From NCBI GenBank assembly GCA_008086245.1, contig VSIX01000032.1:62001-126000 (forward strand): DNA of 64,000 bases, written 5' to 3'. The DNA comes from Candidatus Mcinerneyibacterium aminivorans (GTDB lineage Bacteria > Macinerneyibacteriota > Macinerneyibacteria > Macinerneyibacteriales > Macinerneyibacteriaceae). The first letter of the stretch is position 1. Every line of letters begins with the position of its first letter. Positions 1 to 9,229 of this stretch are shown piece by piece. A model generated the notes under the pieces. It searched no databases. It had not been told where the DNA came from and worked only from the letters and a program-made list of their open reading frames with translations. The translations under genes and the position numbers were made by a program.

Positions 1-32
1 CCCAGACGTGTAAGTAATATAGGGAGGTTTCT

Positions 33-680
33 ATGAAATCAGATGAGAGACATAGGTTAAAAGAAAATCCTGTAATGAAATATGTAAGTAAAGCAGTTCA
101 ATGGGCAATACCCCATGCAGGTAAAATTGTAACTGGAGTTATTATTATATTATTGATTATTATGGGCAGCTGGTATTATAATTATAAACAACAGCAGAAA
201 AACGAAAAGGCCGGAATCGAAATATCAAGAACAATGGAAGATTTAGGTATTGAAAGGGTCGAAGAAGTTAAAGAGGAAAAAATAACACTACTAGGGGATT
301 TGGTTAATAATTTCAAGAGTACAAAAAATGGAGCAGTACTTTCATATAAGCTTGGAAAGTATTACTACGAAAAAGATGAATATGAAAAAGCGAAAAATTA
401 TTTGAATATCGCAAAAGATAATCTTGAGGATAATGATTATATCAAACATATGCTAGCAAATCTGCTGATTGAGCAGCAAAAATACTCTGATGCATTAACC
501 GTTTTACAGAGTATAAACAAAAAATATGAGCTTTATGATAATATTCTATATTTGATATATATAAGCGCAGAAAAAACAGATAAAGAAAAAATAGTTTCTA
601 ATGTAAAGAGAGAATTTGAAAAAGAAAAATATAACAATTCAAAGTATTACAGTATGATAAAAATTAGGGAGGCATTATGA
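33..680 (+). CDS. Membrane-anchored TPR protein (YfgM-like)
   Basis: A 215-residue protein with a short basic cytoplasmic N terminus, one membrane segment (about residues 31-48) and an extracytoplasmic helical domain. Helix pairs around residues 100-170 (KLGKYYYEKDEYEKAKNYL and the next unit) look like tetratricopeptide repeats. The layout of one TM followed by TPRs is that of YfgM-type ancillary translocon/chaperone proteins, but similarity was judged by eye, so a general TPR scaffold is equally possible. A strong ribosome site (AGGGAGG at 21-27, 5 bases before ATG) fixes the start. The stop overlaps the start of iorA (ATGA), implying translational coupling. Confidence 0.6.
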   Translation: MKSDERHRLKENPVMKYVSKAVQWAIPHAGKIVTGVIIILLIIMGSWYYNYKQQQKNEKAGIEISRTMEDLGIERVEEVKEEKITLLGDLVNNFKSTKNGAVLSYKLGKYYYEKDEYEKAKNYLNIAKDNLEDNDYIKHMLANLLIEQQKYSDALTVLQSINKKYELYDNILYLIYISAEKTDKEKIVSNVKREFEKEKYNNSKYYSMIKIREAL

Positions 681-2431
681 AAAAATTATTATCCGGAAAT
701 GAAGCTGTAGCAAGAGGATTTTATGAAGCAGGAGGACATGTAGCAACTGCTTATCCGGGAACTCCAAGTACTGAAATACTGGAAAACATGCCTCAATACG
801 GGGAAGATGTTTACAGTCAATGGTCTCCTAATGAGAAAGTAGCTCTGGAAGTAGGTATTGGTTCATCATTTGGAGGAGCCAGAACATTAGTAGCCATGAA
901 GCATGTTGGTGTAAATGTTGCAGCGGATCCTCTTCTTACTTTAACATATTCCGGTGTAAAAGGGGGATTTGTTCTAGTATCCTCCGATGATCCTGGTATG
1001 CATTCATCACAAAATGAACAGGATAATAGATTTTATGCAAAATTTGCTAAAATGCCTCTTTTGGAACCTTCTGATTCCCAGGAAGCTAAAGATTTTGTAG
1101 CCAGAGCTTTAAAAATCAGTGAGGAATATGACACACCTGTTATGCTCAGATTAACAACGAGAATATCCCACACAAAAACTCTTGTTGAATTAAAAGAAAG
1201 GGAGGAACACAACGATCTTCTGGGATTTGAAAAAAATCCACCAAAATATGTTATGGTACCTGCAAACGGGCGTAAACGACATCCAATAGTTGAAGAAAGA
1301 ACAAAAAAATTAAAAGATTTAGCAGAAAATATTGACATAAATAAAGCAGAATATAATGATAAAAGTATTGGTATAATAACAAGCAGTATAGCTTATCAAT
1401 ATGTTAAGGAAGTTTTCCCTGAAGCATCCGTATTAAAACTTGGGATGGCTTTTCCTTTTCCAATAAATAAAGTTAAAGAATTTGCCGAAAAAGTAGAAAA
1501 ACTTTATGTAGTAGAGGAACTGGAGCCTTTTATGGAAGAGATGATCAAAGCAGAGGGCATTGAAGTTACAGGTAAAGATATTATACCAAGATGCGGGGAA
1601 TTAAATCCTAAGATAATAAAAAATGCTGTAAATAAAAATAAAAATGAGATAAAAGAAAATAAGTTTGAAGATGTTAAAACACCAATTAGGCCTCCGGTAT
1701 TATGCCCCGGATGCCCCCACAGAGGTGTTTTCTATACCTTAAATAAGCTAAATACAGTTGTCACAGGAGATATTGGATGCTATACCCTTGGTGTTCAGAA
1801 ACCTCTTGATGCTATGGATTCTACCATTGCAATGGGGGCTTCAATTGGAGTTAATATAGGACTTGAAAAAGCTCTTGGAAAGGAATTTTCAAGAAAATCT
1901 GTAGCTGTTATTGGTGATTCAACTTTCTTGCATTCTGGAACTACAGGACTAATGGATGCTGTTTATAATAAGGGGACCAATACAATAATAATACTGGATA
2001 ATAGGATTACGGCAATGACAGGAAGACAGGACAATCCATCAACGGGTTATACTCTTATGGAGGAAGAAACAAAAGAGGTTGATTTCGAGAAACTTGCAAA
2101 AGCAATTGGAGTTGAACGGGTTAAAATTGTTGACTCCTATGATTTAAATGAATTAAAAGAGGTAATTTCAAATGAGATAGATAAAGAGGAAGTATCAGTT
2201 ATAATTACAAAAAGACCGTGTATGTTAATTAGAAGAAGAGAGTATGATATTAAAACATATAGAGTAGATGAAGATAAATGTATCAATTGTGGACTGTGTT
2301 TAAAAGTTGGCTGTCCTGCAGTTATTAAAAATGATGATGAAACAAAGGCAAAAATCGTTGAAAGTATGTGTACAGGTTGCTCCGTATGTGCACAGGTTTG
2401 TCCACAAGATGCAATTAAATTGGTTAAGTAG
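677..2431 (+). CDS. iorA: Indolepyruvate ferredoxin oxidoreductase, alpha subunit
   Basis: Catalytic subunit of the thiamine-diphosphate enzyme that oxidatively decarboxylates aryl pyruvates (from Trp, Phe, Tyr transamination) to aryl acetyl-CoA while reducing ferredoxin. At 584 aa it has the usual IorA length. The N-terminal pyrimidine-binding region contains AYPGTPSTEI. The TPP domain holds CPGCPHRG near residue 345 and GDIGCYTLG. The C terminus is a 2x[4Fe-4S] ferredoxin domain with Cys at 535, 538, 541, 546 and 565, 568, 571, 575; the first cluster has the CX2CX2CX4C spacing typical of IorA. iorB follows after 11 bases, so both subunits come from one transcript. This points to peptide or amino-acid fermentation. 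Identification is firm; substrate preference is inferred from the family. Confidence 0.95.
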   Translation: MKKLLSGNEAVARGFYEAGGHVATAYPGTPSTEILENMPQYGEDVYSQWSPNEKVALEVGIGSSFGGARTLVAMKHVGVNVAADPLLTLTYSGVKGGFVLVSSDDPGMHSSQNEQDNRFYAKFAKMPLLEPSDSQEAKDFVARALKISEEYDTPVMLRLTTRISHTKTLVELKEREEHNDLLGFEKNPPKYVMVPANGRKRHPIVEERTKKLKDLAENIDINKAEYNDKSIGIITSSIAYQYVKEVFPEASVLKLGMAFPFPINKVKEFAEKVEKLYVVEELEPFMEEMIKAEGIEVTGKDIIPRCGELNPKIIKNAVNKNKNEIKENKFEDVKTPIRPPVLCPGCPHRGVFYTLNKLNTVVTGDIGCYTLGVQKPLDAMDSTIAMGASIGVNIGLEKALGKEFSRKSVAVIGDSTFLHSGTTGLMDAVYNKGTNTIIILDNRITAMTGRQDNPSTGYTLMEEETKEVDFEKLAKAIGVERVKIVDSYDLNELKEVISNEIDKEEVSVIITKRPCMLIRRREYDIKTYRVDEDKCINCGLCLKVGCPAVIKNDDETKAKIVESMCTGCSVCAQVCPQDAIKLVK

Positions 2432-2442
2432 GAGGAACAGAT

Positions 2443-3024
2443 ATGTCTGAGGTAAAAAGTATATTATTGACCGGTGTTGGAGGGCAGGGAGTTTTAACTG
2501 CCAGCGAAATTTTATCAGATGCTTTAATAGATGAGGGTTATGATGTTAAAAAAGCAGAAGTGCATGGAATGAGTCAGAGAGGTGGAAGTGTAAATTCCCA
2601 TCTGAGGTATGGAGAAAAAGTCTATTCTCCTTTAATTGAAGAAGGATCTGCTGATCTTATCTTTTCCTTTGAAGTTCTGGAGACAATAAGATTTTCAAAA
2701 TTTTTAAAAGAAAACGGAAAGCTCGTTGTAAATAACATGAAAATAATTCCTAACTCGGTTTATTTTTCTGATGTTAAATATCCCAAGAATCCGGATAAAA
2801 TATTAAAAGAAGTGTTTAAGGATAATATTTATTTATTTGATGCATTTAAGATAGCTAAGGATATAGGAAATGCTAAATTTGCTAATGTGGTAATGCTGGG
2901 TGCCATCTCAAAAATCATGGGCATTTCTGATAGGAGCATGGAAAAAGCAATAGAAAACAGGGTGCCTCCTAAAACCATAGAGGGAAATTTAAAAGCTTTT
3001 AGACAGGGGAAGGAGCTTGTTTAA
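2443..3024 (+). CDS. iorB: Indolepyruvate ferredoxin oxidoreductase, beta subunit
   Basis: The 193-residue gamma-type (POR gamma/KOR) partner of IorA. It begins with the nucleotide-fold motif TGVGGQGVLTAS at residues 10-21 and carries the family signature EVHGMSQRGGSV, which contacts the CoA/cofactor channel. The length matches stand-alone IorB. A GGAGG sequence at 2432-2436 precedes the ATG, and the gene sits 11 bases after iorA, as in most IorAB pairs. The protein is cytoplasmic. No other annotation fits. Confidence 0.94.
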   Translation: MSEVKSILLTGVGGQGVLTASEILSDALIDEGYDVKKAEVHGMSQRGGSVNSHLRYGEKVYSPLIEEGSADLIFSFEVLETIRFSKFLKENGKLVVNNMKIIPNSVYFSDVKYPKNPDKILKEVFKDNIYLFDAFKIAKDIGNAKFANVVMLGAISKIMGISDRSMEKAIENRVPPKTIEGNLKAFRQGKELV

Positions 3025-3029
3025 AGCTA

Positions 3030-3386
3030 ATGAATAAGAAAGATTATTACTTGTATAATACCAAAGATATTGAAAATGCAGGATGGTGGTGGGGGTTTTT
3101 AAGCTATGGATTAATTTTTTCATTTATTCCCTTTTTAATTTATTCAAACAAAAACAAATTTATATATCATCATTCAAAGCAGGGGGTTATGCAGTTTTTG
3201 TTTTTTGCCGCTGGCTTCATGCTGCTGTATATTCCAAAAGTTGGTGAACTATTTTTACTTGCCTACTTTCTTTTACATTTTTCAATATCCTTTATAGGTA
3301 TTATACTTTATATAAAAAAAGAGATTTATGAGTTTCCAATTATTGGATTAATCTCCAGAATGATAAAAATATCTTCATATGATTAA
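3030..3386 (+). CDS. Small membrane protein, DUF4870/Tic20-like
   Basis: A 118-residue protein with three predicted membrane segments (about 19-38, 52-70 and 72-95). The short loop YHHSKQGVMQF before the second segment resembles the H-[AS]-[KR]-Q motif of DUF4870/Tic20-like small membrane proteins, whose function is unknown. The family call rests on this motif and topology only. The gene starts 6 bases after iorB, with AAGGAG about 15 bases upstream, and overlaps the next gene by 8 bases, so it is probably co-transcribed with iorAB without being functionally tied to it. Confidence 0.5.
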   Translation: MNKKDYYLYNTKDIENAGWWWGFLSYGLIFSFIPFLIYSNKNKFIYHHSKQGVMQFLFFAAGFMLLYIPKVGELFLLAYFLLHFSISFIGIILYIKKEIYEFPIIGLISRMIKISSYD

Positions 3387-4191
3387 TATTGTTAACAAGC
3401 AGAGCGCTAAATATATTTTCCTTATAATATTTTTTATTTTTATAACATTTCTTTTGCATGGAAAAGATGTTAACTGGAGTGAAAACTATTTTCCTTTCTC
3501 TGCTGAAGTACTTGGAAGTGGAAATACGTTTTCTTCTGATTTATCTGCTAATTACATATCACCGGCATTAAAAGGAAATTCAAATATTTATTTTTCAACC
3601 TCCTTTTTAAAATCCAATGCTCAAATATATTATTTTGTTTACGGCATAAAAAACTTTACTTTTGATTTATTTTATTATGACTGGAACAAAATAGAATGGC
3701 GGGATGAAATGGGGAGAGATCTTGGTTATTACTATTCTTCCAATTATTCCGGTTCAGTTTCATATATTCATAGTTTAAATAAATTTAAAGGAGGCATGCA
3801 GATAAGATATAATTTAAAAGAAATTGGCAGTACCAGGGAAACCAGGGTGTTTTTCTCGCCTTTTTTATACTATAATATAGATATAGTTGATGCCGGCATA
3901 ACCCTTAAAGATTACAAAAATAAAAATATTATAATTTTTGGAGGATTTAATTACAGGTTTTTGAAATTAAAAACAAGAATAGATTATTATAACGAGGAGT
4001 ATAAATTTAATTACGGCTGTGATTTTTACTTAAATGAAAAAAATAATTATGTTTTATTTTTAGGTGCCGCGGATAAAAAATTCACAGCTGGATTTGGCAT
4101 CAACAGCGATAATATCAAATTTAGCTATGGTTTTATAATAGAAAATGAACAATTTTTTGTTAATAATTTTGGACTTAAAATAGAAATTTAG
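3379..4191 (+). CDS. Probable outer-membrane beta-barrel protein (PorV-like)
   Basis: A 270-residue protein with an N-terminal hydrophobic signal (about residues 11-27, ending LLHGKD). The remainder alternates aromatic and polar residues in many short strands (for example SNYSGSVSYIHSL and GGMQIRYNLKEIG). The opening FPFSAEVLGSGNTFSSDLSANYISPAL recalls the start of PorV/UPF0164-type barrels, in which a short plug segment precedes N-P-A-G/L motifs. It therefore probably sits in the outer membrane. No catalytic motif was seen. The start overlaps the previous gene by 8 bases; lepA follows after 7 bases. Function is unknown. Confidence 0.5.
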   Translation: MINIVNKQSAKYIFLIIFFIFITFLLHGKDVNWSENYFPFSAEVLGSGNTFSSDLSANYISPALKGNSNIYFSTSFLKSNAQIYYFVYGIKNFTFDLFYYDWNKIEWRDEMGRDLGYYYSSNYSGSVSYIHSLNKFKGGMQIRYNLKEIGSTRETRVFFSPFLYYNIDIVDAGITLKDYKNKNIIIFGGFNYRFLKLKTRIDYYNEEYKFNYGCDFYLNEKNNYVLFLGAADKKFTAGFGINSDNIKFSYGFIIENEQFFVNNFGLKIEI

Positions 4192-4198
4192 GATAAAT

Positions 4199-5983
4199 AT
4201 GGATAATAAAAAAATTAGAAACTTTTCAATTATTGCACATATAGATCATGGTAAATCAACATTAGCTGATAGAATTCTTGAGTTTACAAATACTATTGAA
4301 AAAAGAGACATGCAGGATCAATTTTTAGATACAATGGATATCGAAAGAGAAAGAGGTATCACGGTTAAATCCCAGGCTATAAGAATAATGTATAAGGGAC
4401 ACAAGCTTCATCTTATCGATACTCCGGGACATGTGGATTTTTCATATGAGGTTTCAAGGGCATTGAAAGCCTGTGAAGGAGCTTTATTAATTATTGATGG
4501 AACCCAGGGAATCCAGGCACAAACAATGGCAAATGTGTATCTTGCAATGGAAACAGATGTAAAAATAATTCCTGTGATTAACAAAATTGATCTTCCCGGC
4601 GTTAAAATTGAAGAAACAAAACAGGAAATATATGAAGAACTTGGATATGAGGAGGATGAGATTTTACTTGCCAGTGCTAAAGAAGGTATTGGGATTGAAA
4701 AAATACTGGATACCATTATAGAAAGAATTCCGGCTCCCGCCGGAGATGAAAAAAAGTCCTTAAAAGCTTTAATTTTTGACTCACATTATAATTCTTACCA
4801 GGGGGTAATTTTATATGTGAGAATAATTGATGGAGAAATAAATAAGGAAGATAAAATATTACTAATGGGAAGCCAGGCTAAATATGAAGTGCATGAAATA
4901 GGTATTTTTGAACCGAAGATGAAAAAAGTAGATAAACTAACAGCAGGAGATGTTGGGTATATTACAGCAGGAATAAAAGATATTACCAAAGCTAAAGTTG
5001 GAGATACTATTACATCGGCCGAAAATCCTGTTGATAAACCCCTTCCGGGTTATAGAGAAATGATTCCAATGGTTTACTGCGGTATGTATCCAACGGATAA
5101 TGATAGATACAACGAGCTAAGAGATGCATTGGATAAGCTTGCATTGAATGATGCGGCCATTAGATTCGAACCTGATACATCGGAGGCTTTAGGTTTTGGA
5201 TTTAGAGTGGGATTTTTGGGGCTTTTACACATGGAAGTTACACAGGAAAGATTGGAGAGGGAGTTTGATATAGATCTTGTTATAACAACTCCCAATGTTG
5301 TTTATAAGGCTTATTATGAAGATGGTGAAGTTAAGGAGATTCACAATCCAGCACAGCTGGATCAATCCCGTCTTGAAAGGATTGAAGAACCTTATGTAAA
5401 AGCTGAAATAATTACTCCCGATGATTATATTGGACCAATCATGAAATTATGTACCGATAAAAATGCCGATCATAAAGGAATGGAATATTTGAGTTCAGAC
5501 AGAGTATTGATAAAATTTAATATTCCGCTGAGACAGATAATATTTAATTTTTATGATAGATTGAAATCTGTGAGTTCGGGATATGCTTCTCTTGATTATG
5601 ACTTAATTGGATACAAGGAATCTGATCTCGTGAAATTAACAATATTGGTCAATAAAAAACCGGTTGATGCTTTAACAACAATTGTACATAGAGATGACGC
5701 TCATTATAGAGGAAGGCAGCTGGCAAGAAAGTTAAAAGAACATATTCCGAGACAGCTGTTTAAAGTACCTATTCAGGCATCGATTGGAAAAAGAGTAGTA
5801 AGCAGAGTTACCGTTAAAGCATTAAGAAAAAATGTTACTTCAAAGTGTTATGGAGGGGATGTAAGTAGAAAGAAAAAATTGCTTGAAAAACAGAAAGAGG
5901 GAAAGAAGAGGATGAAAAAAGTTGGTTCTGTAGATATCCCCCAGGAAGCTTTTCTTTCCATACTCGAGGTGGATGATGAGTAG
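4199..5983 (+). CDS. lepA: Elongation factor 4 (LepA), ribosomal back-translocase GTPase
   Basis: A 594-residue translational GTPase that binds stalled or mistranslocated ribosomes. GTPase motifs are clear: G1 AHIDHGKST (residues 13-21), switch region ERERGITVKSQ, G3 DTPGH and G4 NKID. EF-G-like domains follow, with the LepA-specific C-terminal region RQLFKVPIQASIG...SRKKKLLEKQKEGKKRMKKVG. The length equals the family norm and every domain is intact. The start is ATG 7 bases after the preceding stop. It overlaps the next gene by 11 bases. In many bacteria lepA is beside hemW, as here with one gene between. Confidence 0.97.
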   Translation: MDNKKIRNFSIIAHIDHGKSTLADRILEFTNTIEKRDMQDQFLDTMDIERERGITVKSQAIRIMYKGHKLHLIDTPGHVDFSYEVSRALKACEGALLIIDGTQGIQAQTMANVYLAMETDVKIIPVINKIDLPGVKIEETKQEIYEELGYEEDEILLASAKEGIGIEKILDTIIERIPAPAGDEKKSLKALIFDSHYNSYQGVILYVRIIDGEINKEDKILLMGSQAKYEVHEIGIFEPKMKKVDKLTAGDVGYITAGIKDITKAKVGDTITSAENPVDKPLPGYREMIPMVYCGMYPTDNDRYNELRDALDKLALNDAAIRFEPDTSEALGFGFRVGFLGLLHMEVTQERLEREFDIDLVITTPNVVYKAYYEDGEVKEIHNPAQLDQSRLERIEEPYVKAEIITPDDYIGPIMKLCTDKNADHKGMEYLSSDRVLIKFNIPLRQIIFNFYDRLKSVSSGYASLDYDLIGYKESDLVKLTILVNKKPVDALTTIVHRDDAHYRGRQLARKLKEHIPRQLFKVPIQASIGKRVVSRVTVKALRKNVTSKCYGGDVSRKKKLLEKQKEGKKRMKKVGSVDIPQEAFLSILEVDDE

Positions 5984-7196
5984 TAAAAAATATGTTATTT
6001 TACTGATTGTAATTTTATTGGTCGTATTTTCTTGTTCAAAGAAAAGAGAACTAAAATGGAAATATGACCTTGGGGAAACTTTAAAAGTGCAGACAGATCC
6101 TTTATATATATCCGACTATAATATTATAGTTACATGGCGAATAGATGTTAAAAAGCTTGATAGAGAAAAACAGGAAGGGGAATATGTAGTTCCCAAAGTA
6201 AATACTTTTGGATCTGATATCGAGATGGAGCTTCAGAATAAGAAATTTTATGCAAACCTTGTAGCCCTAAATGCGAACAATGGAAAAGAAGTATGGAAAA
6301 CTGTTTCTCTTGGAAGCTCTGATCAGAACCTGTCTTCTCCTTCTTACTATAATGGAAACATATATGTTGGTAGTGATAATAATTTTGTATCAGAAATTAA
6401 TGCCTCAAACGGCAAAATCAAGTGGCAGTATGATACGGGTAGCTGGGTTTATGCTGAAGTCTTTGTAAATGAAAATTATATTTTAGCCGGAAATGAAGAG
6501 GGTTATGTTTTTCTTTGGGATAGAAAAACAAAAAAATTAATGTTTAAAAAGAAAATAGGGTATATTGAAAAAAAATGGATTGTTAAAAATGGATTTATTT
6601 ACGGCAGCTCGGAGAATAAAATATACAAATTAAATTTAGATGGTGAGATTGAACATAAATATATATTAAAAGATGAATATAAAAATTTTTCAAATCAATT
6701 GGCAACAGATCCCCCAATAAAGTCAAAATTGTTATTTGAAGATAAATACTGTTATTTTACAGCTGAGAGTGATTATCTTTATAAGTTAGATATTAAAAAC
6801 TGGAAAATAATATGGAAAAAGAAGATTGAAACGTCGTTATCTTCCCCTATTTATCATGATAACAAAATATTTATTGGGACCGAGAAAAATCTCATTGCCT
6901 TAAATTCTGAAACTGGTGAAATAATGAATGAATATAAAACAAATAATAGATGGATAGATTATGACATAAGATTCCGAAAGGGCGGTGCAGTAAATGGCGA
7001 GGCCAGGATATTTGATAATACTGTTTACTTTGGGAGTTACGATTACGCTTTGTATGCCTATAATATTGATGATGAGAATCTCAGGTGGACCTATAAAATA
7101 AAGCACCACATAGATAGGACCAGACCAGTAGTAACTGATGATTTCGTATGTTTTGGTGCAGACAGTCATCATTTATATCTTCTTAAAAAATATTGA
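5973..7196 (+). CDS. Beta-propeller (PQQ-repeat, BamB-like) lipoprotein
   Basis: A 407-residue exported lipoprotein. The hydrophobic signal ends in a lipobox VVFSC with the lipidated Cys at residue 21 (20 if the second ATG at 5976 is used). The mature part has repeated blades with the pattern A-x-[ND]-x-x-[NT]-G-x-x-x-W-x (ALNANNGKEVWK, EINASNGKIKWQYD, ALNSETGEIM, AYNIDDENLRWTYK), the PQQ-like/BamB propeller signature. BamB-type propellers assist outer-membrane protein assembly; other propellers bind ligands or polysaccharide, so the role here is only suggested. The gene overlaps the 3-prime end of lepA by 11 bases. Confidence 0.75.
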   Translation: MMSSKKYVILLIVILLVVFSCSKKRELKWKYDLGETLKVQTDPLYISDYNIIVTWRIDVKKLDREKQEGEYVVPKVNTFGSDIEMELQNKKFYANLVALNANNGKEVWKTVSLGSSDQNLSSPSYYNGNIYVGSDNNFVSEINASNGKIKWQYDTGSWVYAEVFVNENYILAGNEEGYVFLWDRKTKKLMFKKKIGYIEKKWIVKNGFIYGSSENKIYKLNLDGEIEHKYILKDEYKNFSNQLATDPPIKSKLLFEDKYCYFTAESDYLYKLDIKNWKIIWKKKIETSLSSPIYHDNKIFIGTEKNLIALNSETGEIMNEYKTNNRWIDYDIRFRKGGAVNGEARIFDNTVYFGSYDYALYAYNIDDENLRWTYKIKHHIDRTRPVVTDDFVCFGADSHHLYLLKKY

Positions 7197-7203
7197 AATT
7201 TAT

Positions 7204-8295
7204 ATGGGTAAAGGACTTTATATACATATTCCTTTATGTTTTAAAAAATGTAATTACTGCAATTTCGTTTCTTATCCGATTTCAAAAGTAAAATTTAAAA
7301 TAACTGATTATATTAAAACCCTGAAAAAAGAGATGAAAGAATTTGAAAATGAGAAGATTGATACAGTTTATATAGGCGGAGGAACTCCCTCCTTGTTGGA
7401 CCCAGAAGAAATAGAAAATATAGTTTCCGGGATTAAACAAAATTTTAAAGTATCAGGTTTAGAAGAGTTTACTATTGAAATTAATCCCTTTGATTTTAAT
7501 ATAGAAAACATCAGGAAAATGCAAAAATCAGGTATTAACAGATTTTCATTTGGATTTCAATCTTTTGACAATAATAAGTTAGAAAAGCTTGGAAGAATTC
7601 ATAGAAGAAGGGATTTGGAGAATATTAAAAAATACAGAGAAGAATTTAATAATTTTTCACTGGATTTAATTTTCGGATTAAAAAATGATATAAAATTAAT
7701 TGAATCTGAATTAAGAAAACTTATTGAATTTAACCCGCAGCATATTTCAATTTATAATTTGAAAGTGGAAAAGAATACAAAAATTTTCAAAATGCTGGAA
7801 AATAACAAAATTGAATTGGACAATGAAGATGCTCAATCCAAAACATACAGTTATATAAATAGATTATTAAAAGAAAATGGATATAATCATTATGAGATTT
7901 CTAATTATGCAAAAAAGGGATTTGAATCAAAACACAACTTAAAATACTGGAGGTTTAAACCATATATCGGTTTGGGGGTTTCAGCAAGCGGGTATTATGA
8001 TAATATACTTTATACAAACTACTCTTCTTATGATAAGTACAAAAACAATGGGTATAAGAGTATTCAGAAAGAAATTAAAAAAGTTCAGAAAAGATATTTC
8101 AGGATAATGATGGGGTTAAGGCTGAAAGAAGGTGTCATTCTAAATAAAGAAGAATATTCAATAATTAGAAAATTTTTTGATAAAAATAATCTTGATAAAT
8201 ATTTTATTTTTAGAAATAAAAGAATTTCAATAAAGGAAAAATATTTTTTTATATCCAATAGTTTAATTGGAAGAATACTCGATGAATTGTTTTAA
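7204..8295 (+). CDS. hemW: Radical SAM heme chaperone HemW-like protein
   Basis: A 363-residue radical SAM enzyme of the HemN/HemW family. The cluster motif CX3CX2C is at residues 12, 16 and 19 within HIPLCFKKCNYCNF. It is followed by YIGGGTPSLL and NRFSFGFQSFDNNKL, both typical of HemW. The N-terminal extension of oxygen-independent coproporphyrinogen oxidase is absent, which favours HemW, a heme-trafficking chaperone, over HemN. Upstream in-frame codons to 7138 overlap the preceding gene, so the ATG at 7204, which starts MGKGLYIHIP in the family position, is taken as the start; no good ribosome site precedes it. It ends the operon. Confidence 0.85.
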   Translation: MGKGLYIHIPLCFKKCNYCNFVSYPISKVKFKITDYIKTLKKEMKEFENEKIDTVYIGGGTPSLLDPEEIENIVSGIKQNFKVSGLEEFTIEINPFDFNIENIRKMQKSGINRFSFGFQSFDNNKLEKLGRIHRRRDLENIKKYREEFNNFSLDLIFGLKNDIKLIESELRKLIEFNPQHISIYNLKVEKNTKIFKMLENNKIELDNEDAQSKTYSYINRLLKENGYNHYEISNYAKKGFESKHNLKYWRFKPYIGLGVSASGYYDNILYTNYSSYDKYKNNGYKSIQKEIKKVQKRYFRIMMGLRLKEGVILNKEEYSIIRKFFDKNNLDKYFIFRNKRISIKEKYFFISNSLIGRILDELF

Positions 8296-8313
8296 AAAAA
8301 GTATTAAAAATGA

Positions 8314-8341
8314 TTGATTTTTTTATGCTAAATGATATAGT
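8314..8341 (+). promoter_or_regulatory. Possible promoter upstream of lgt
   Basis: In the 144-base gap between hemW and lgt, TTGATT (8314-8319) and TATAGT (8336-8341) are 16 bases apart, a fair sigma-70-like pair. A second -10-like TATAAT (8362-8367) lies downstream without a convincing -35. In such AT-rich DNA this is only suggestive. No hairpin or other gene was seen in this gap. Confidence 0.3.
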
Positions 8342-8439
8342 TAAAGGAGTCTAAATTCTATTATAATGGGACGGTAAAGTATTTTAATGTAGTTTTTAGA
8401 AGATAGTTTGCTATTAATAGATATAAAGAGGTTTATTAG

Positions 8440-9228
8440 ATGATATGGGTACATAATATCAATCCGGTTATTTTACATATTTATAAAAATATCGCCATTA
8501 GATGGTATCCGCTTGCTTATATTCTGGGATTTATTGCAGCATTCATCTGGATTCACTATTTAATAAAAAATAATTATCTTGATTTAAACAAAAAAGAACT
8601 CGATGATTTTATTTTTTATCTGTTTCTGGGAGTTCTGTTAGGTGGTAGAATATTCTACATGATTTTTTATCAGTTTGAGCTTCTTCTGAAAAAACCATTT
8701 GAGTTATTTATGGTATGGCATGGAGGTATGTCTTTTCACGGGGGATTCATAGGTATACTGTTTTTTACTTATCTGTTTTCTAAGAAATACAATAAGAATT
8801 TATGGAAGTTGTATGGATCATTAGCAGTAGTTGCCCCAGTGGGTTTGTTTTTTGGCAGAATAGCTAATTTTATAAATGGCGAATTATGGGGTAAACCAAC
8901 CAATGGAGAGTGGGGAATAATATTTCCCGAGGCAGGTCCCTTACCAAGACATCCTTCCCAGCTTTATGAAGCATTTTTAGAGGGATTAATATTGTTTATA
9001 ATTTTGTTTATTATATTTAAATCAACACGAAAATTAAAATATTTGGGGCCTTATTTTGGAATGGGTTATTCCACATTTAGAATCATTGTTGAATTGTTTA
9101 GGGAGCCCGATAGACAGCTGGGTTATTTAATTTTAAAACCAATAACCATGGGCCAGATTTTAAGTTTAATTATGTTTTTGTTTAGTGTTTATATTTTTTA
9201 TATAATCAGGAAAAAGGAGGGATTTTAA
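8440..9228 (+). CDS. lgt: Phosphatidylglycerol-prolipoprotein diacylglyceryl transferase
   Basis: Integral inner-membrane enzyme that transfers diacylglycerol to the lipobox Cys of prolipoproteins, the first step of lipoprotein maturation. The 262 aa include about seven membrane segments. The Lgt signature GRIANFINGELWG (residues 139-151) and the H-rich stretch HGGMSFHGG (94-102) are present; R140 and H100 align with residues known to be essential in E. coli Lgt. AAAGAGG lies 8 bases before the ATG. lspA (62369) and lnt (45810) are also in this window, completing the pathway. purE begins one base after the stop. Confidence 0.96.
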   Translation: MIWVHNINPVILHIYKNIAIRWYPLAYILGFIAAFIWIHYLIKNNYLDLNKKELDDFIFYLFLGVLLGGRIFYMIFYQFELLLKKPFELFMVWHGGMSFHGGFIGILFFTYLFSKKYNKNLWKLYGSLAVVAPVGLFFGRIANFINGELWGKPTNGEWGIIFPEAGPLPRHPSQLYEAFLEGLILFIILFIIFKSTRKLKYLGPYFGMGYSTFRIIVELFREPDRQLGYLILKPITMGQILSLIMFLFSVYIFYIIRKKEGF

Positions 9229-9229
9229 T

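Noticed and set aside
1-13. End of an upstream reading frame (PDV then TAA)
   Set aside because: Three codons are not enough to support any gene call; the stop could be chance.
1033-1338. 101-codon minus-strand frame
   Set aside because: Shadow within iorA; no motif, no promoter or ribosome site.
7138-7203. Upstream in-frame extension of hemW
   Set aside because: These codons overlap the preceding lipoprotein gene and would precede the conserved family start; the ATG at 7204 is better.
8362-8367. Second -10-like box before lgt
   Set aside because: No acceptable -35 at 16-18 bases; AT-rich background makes TATAAT common.
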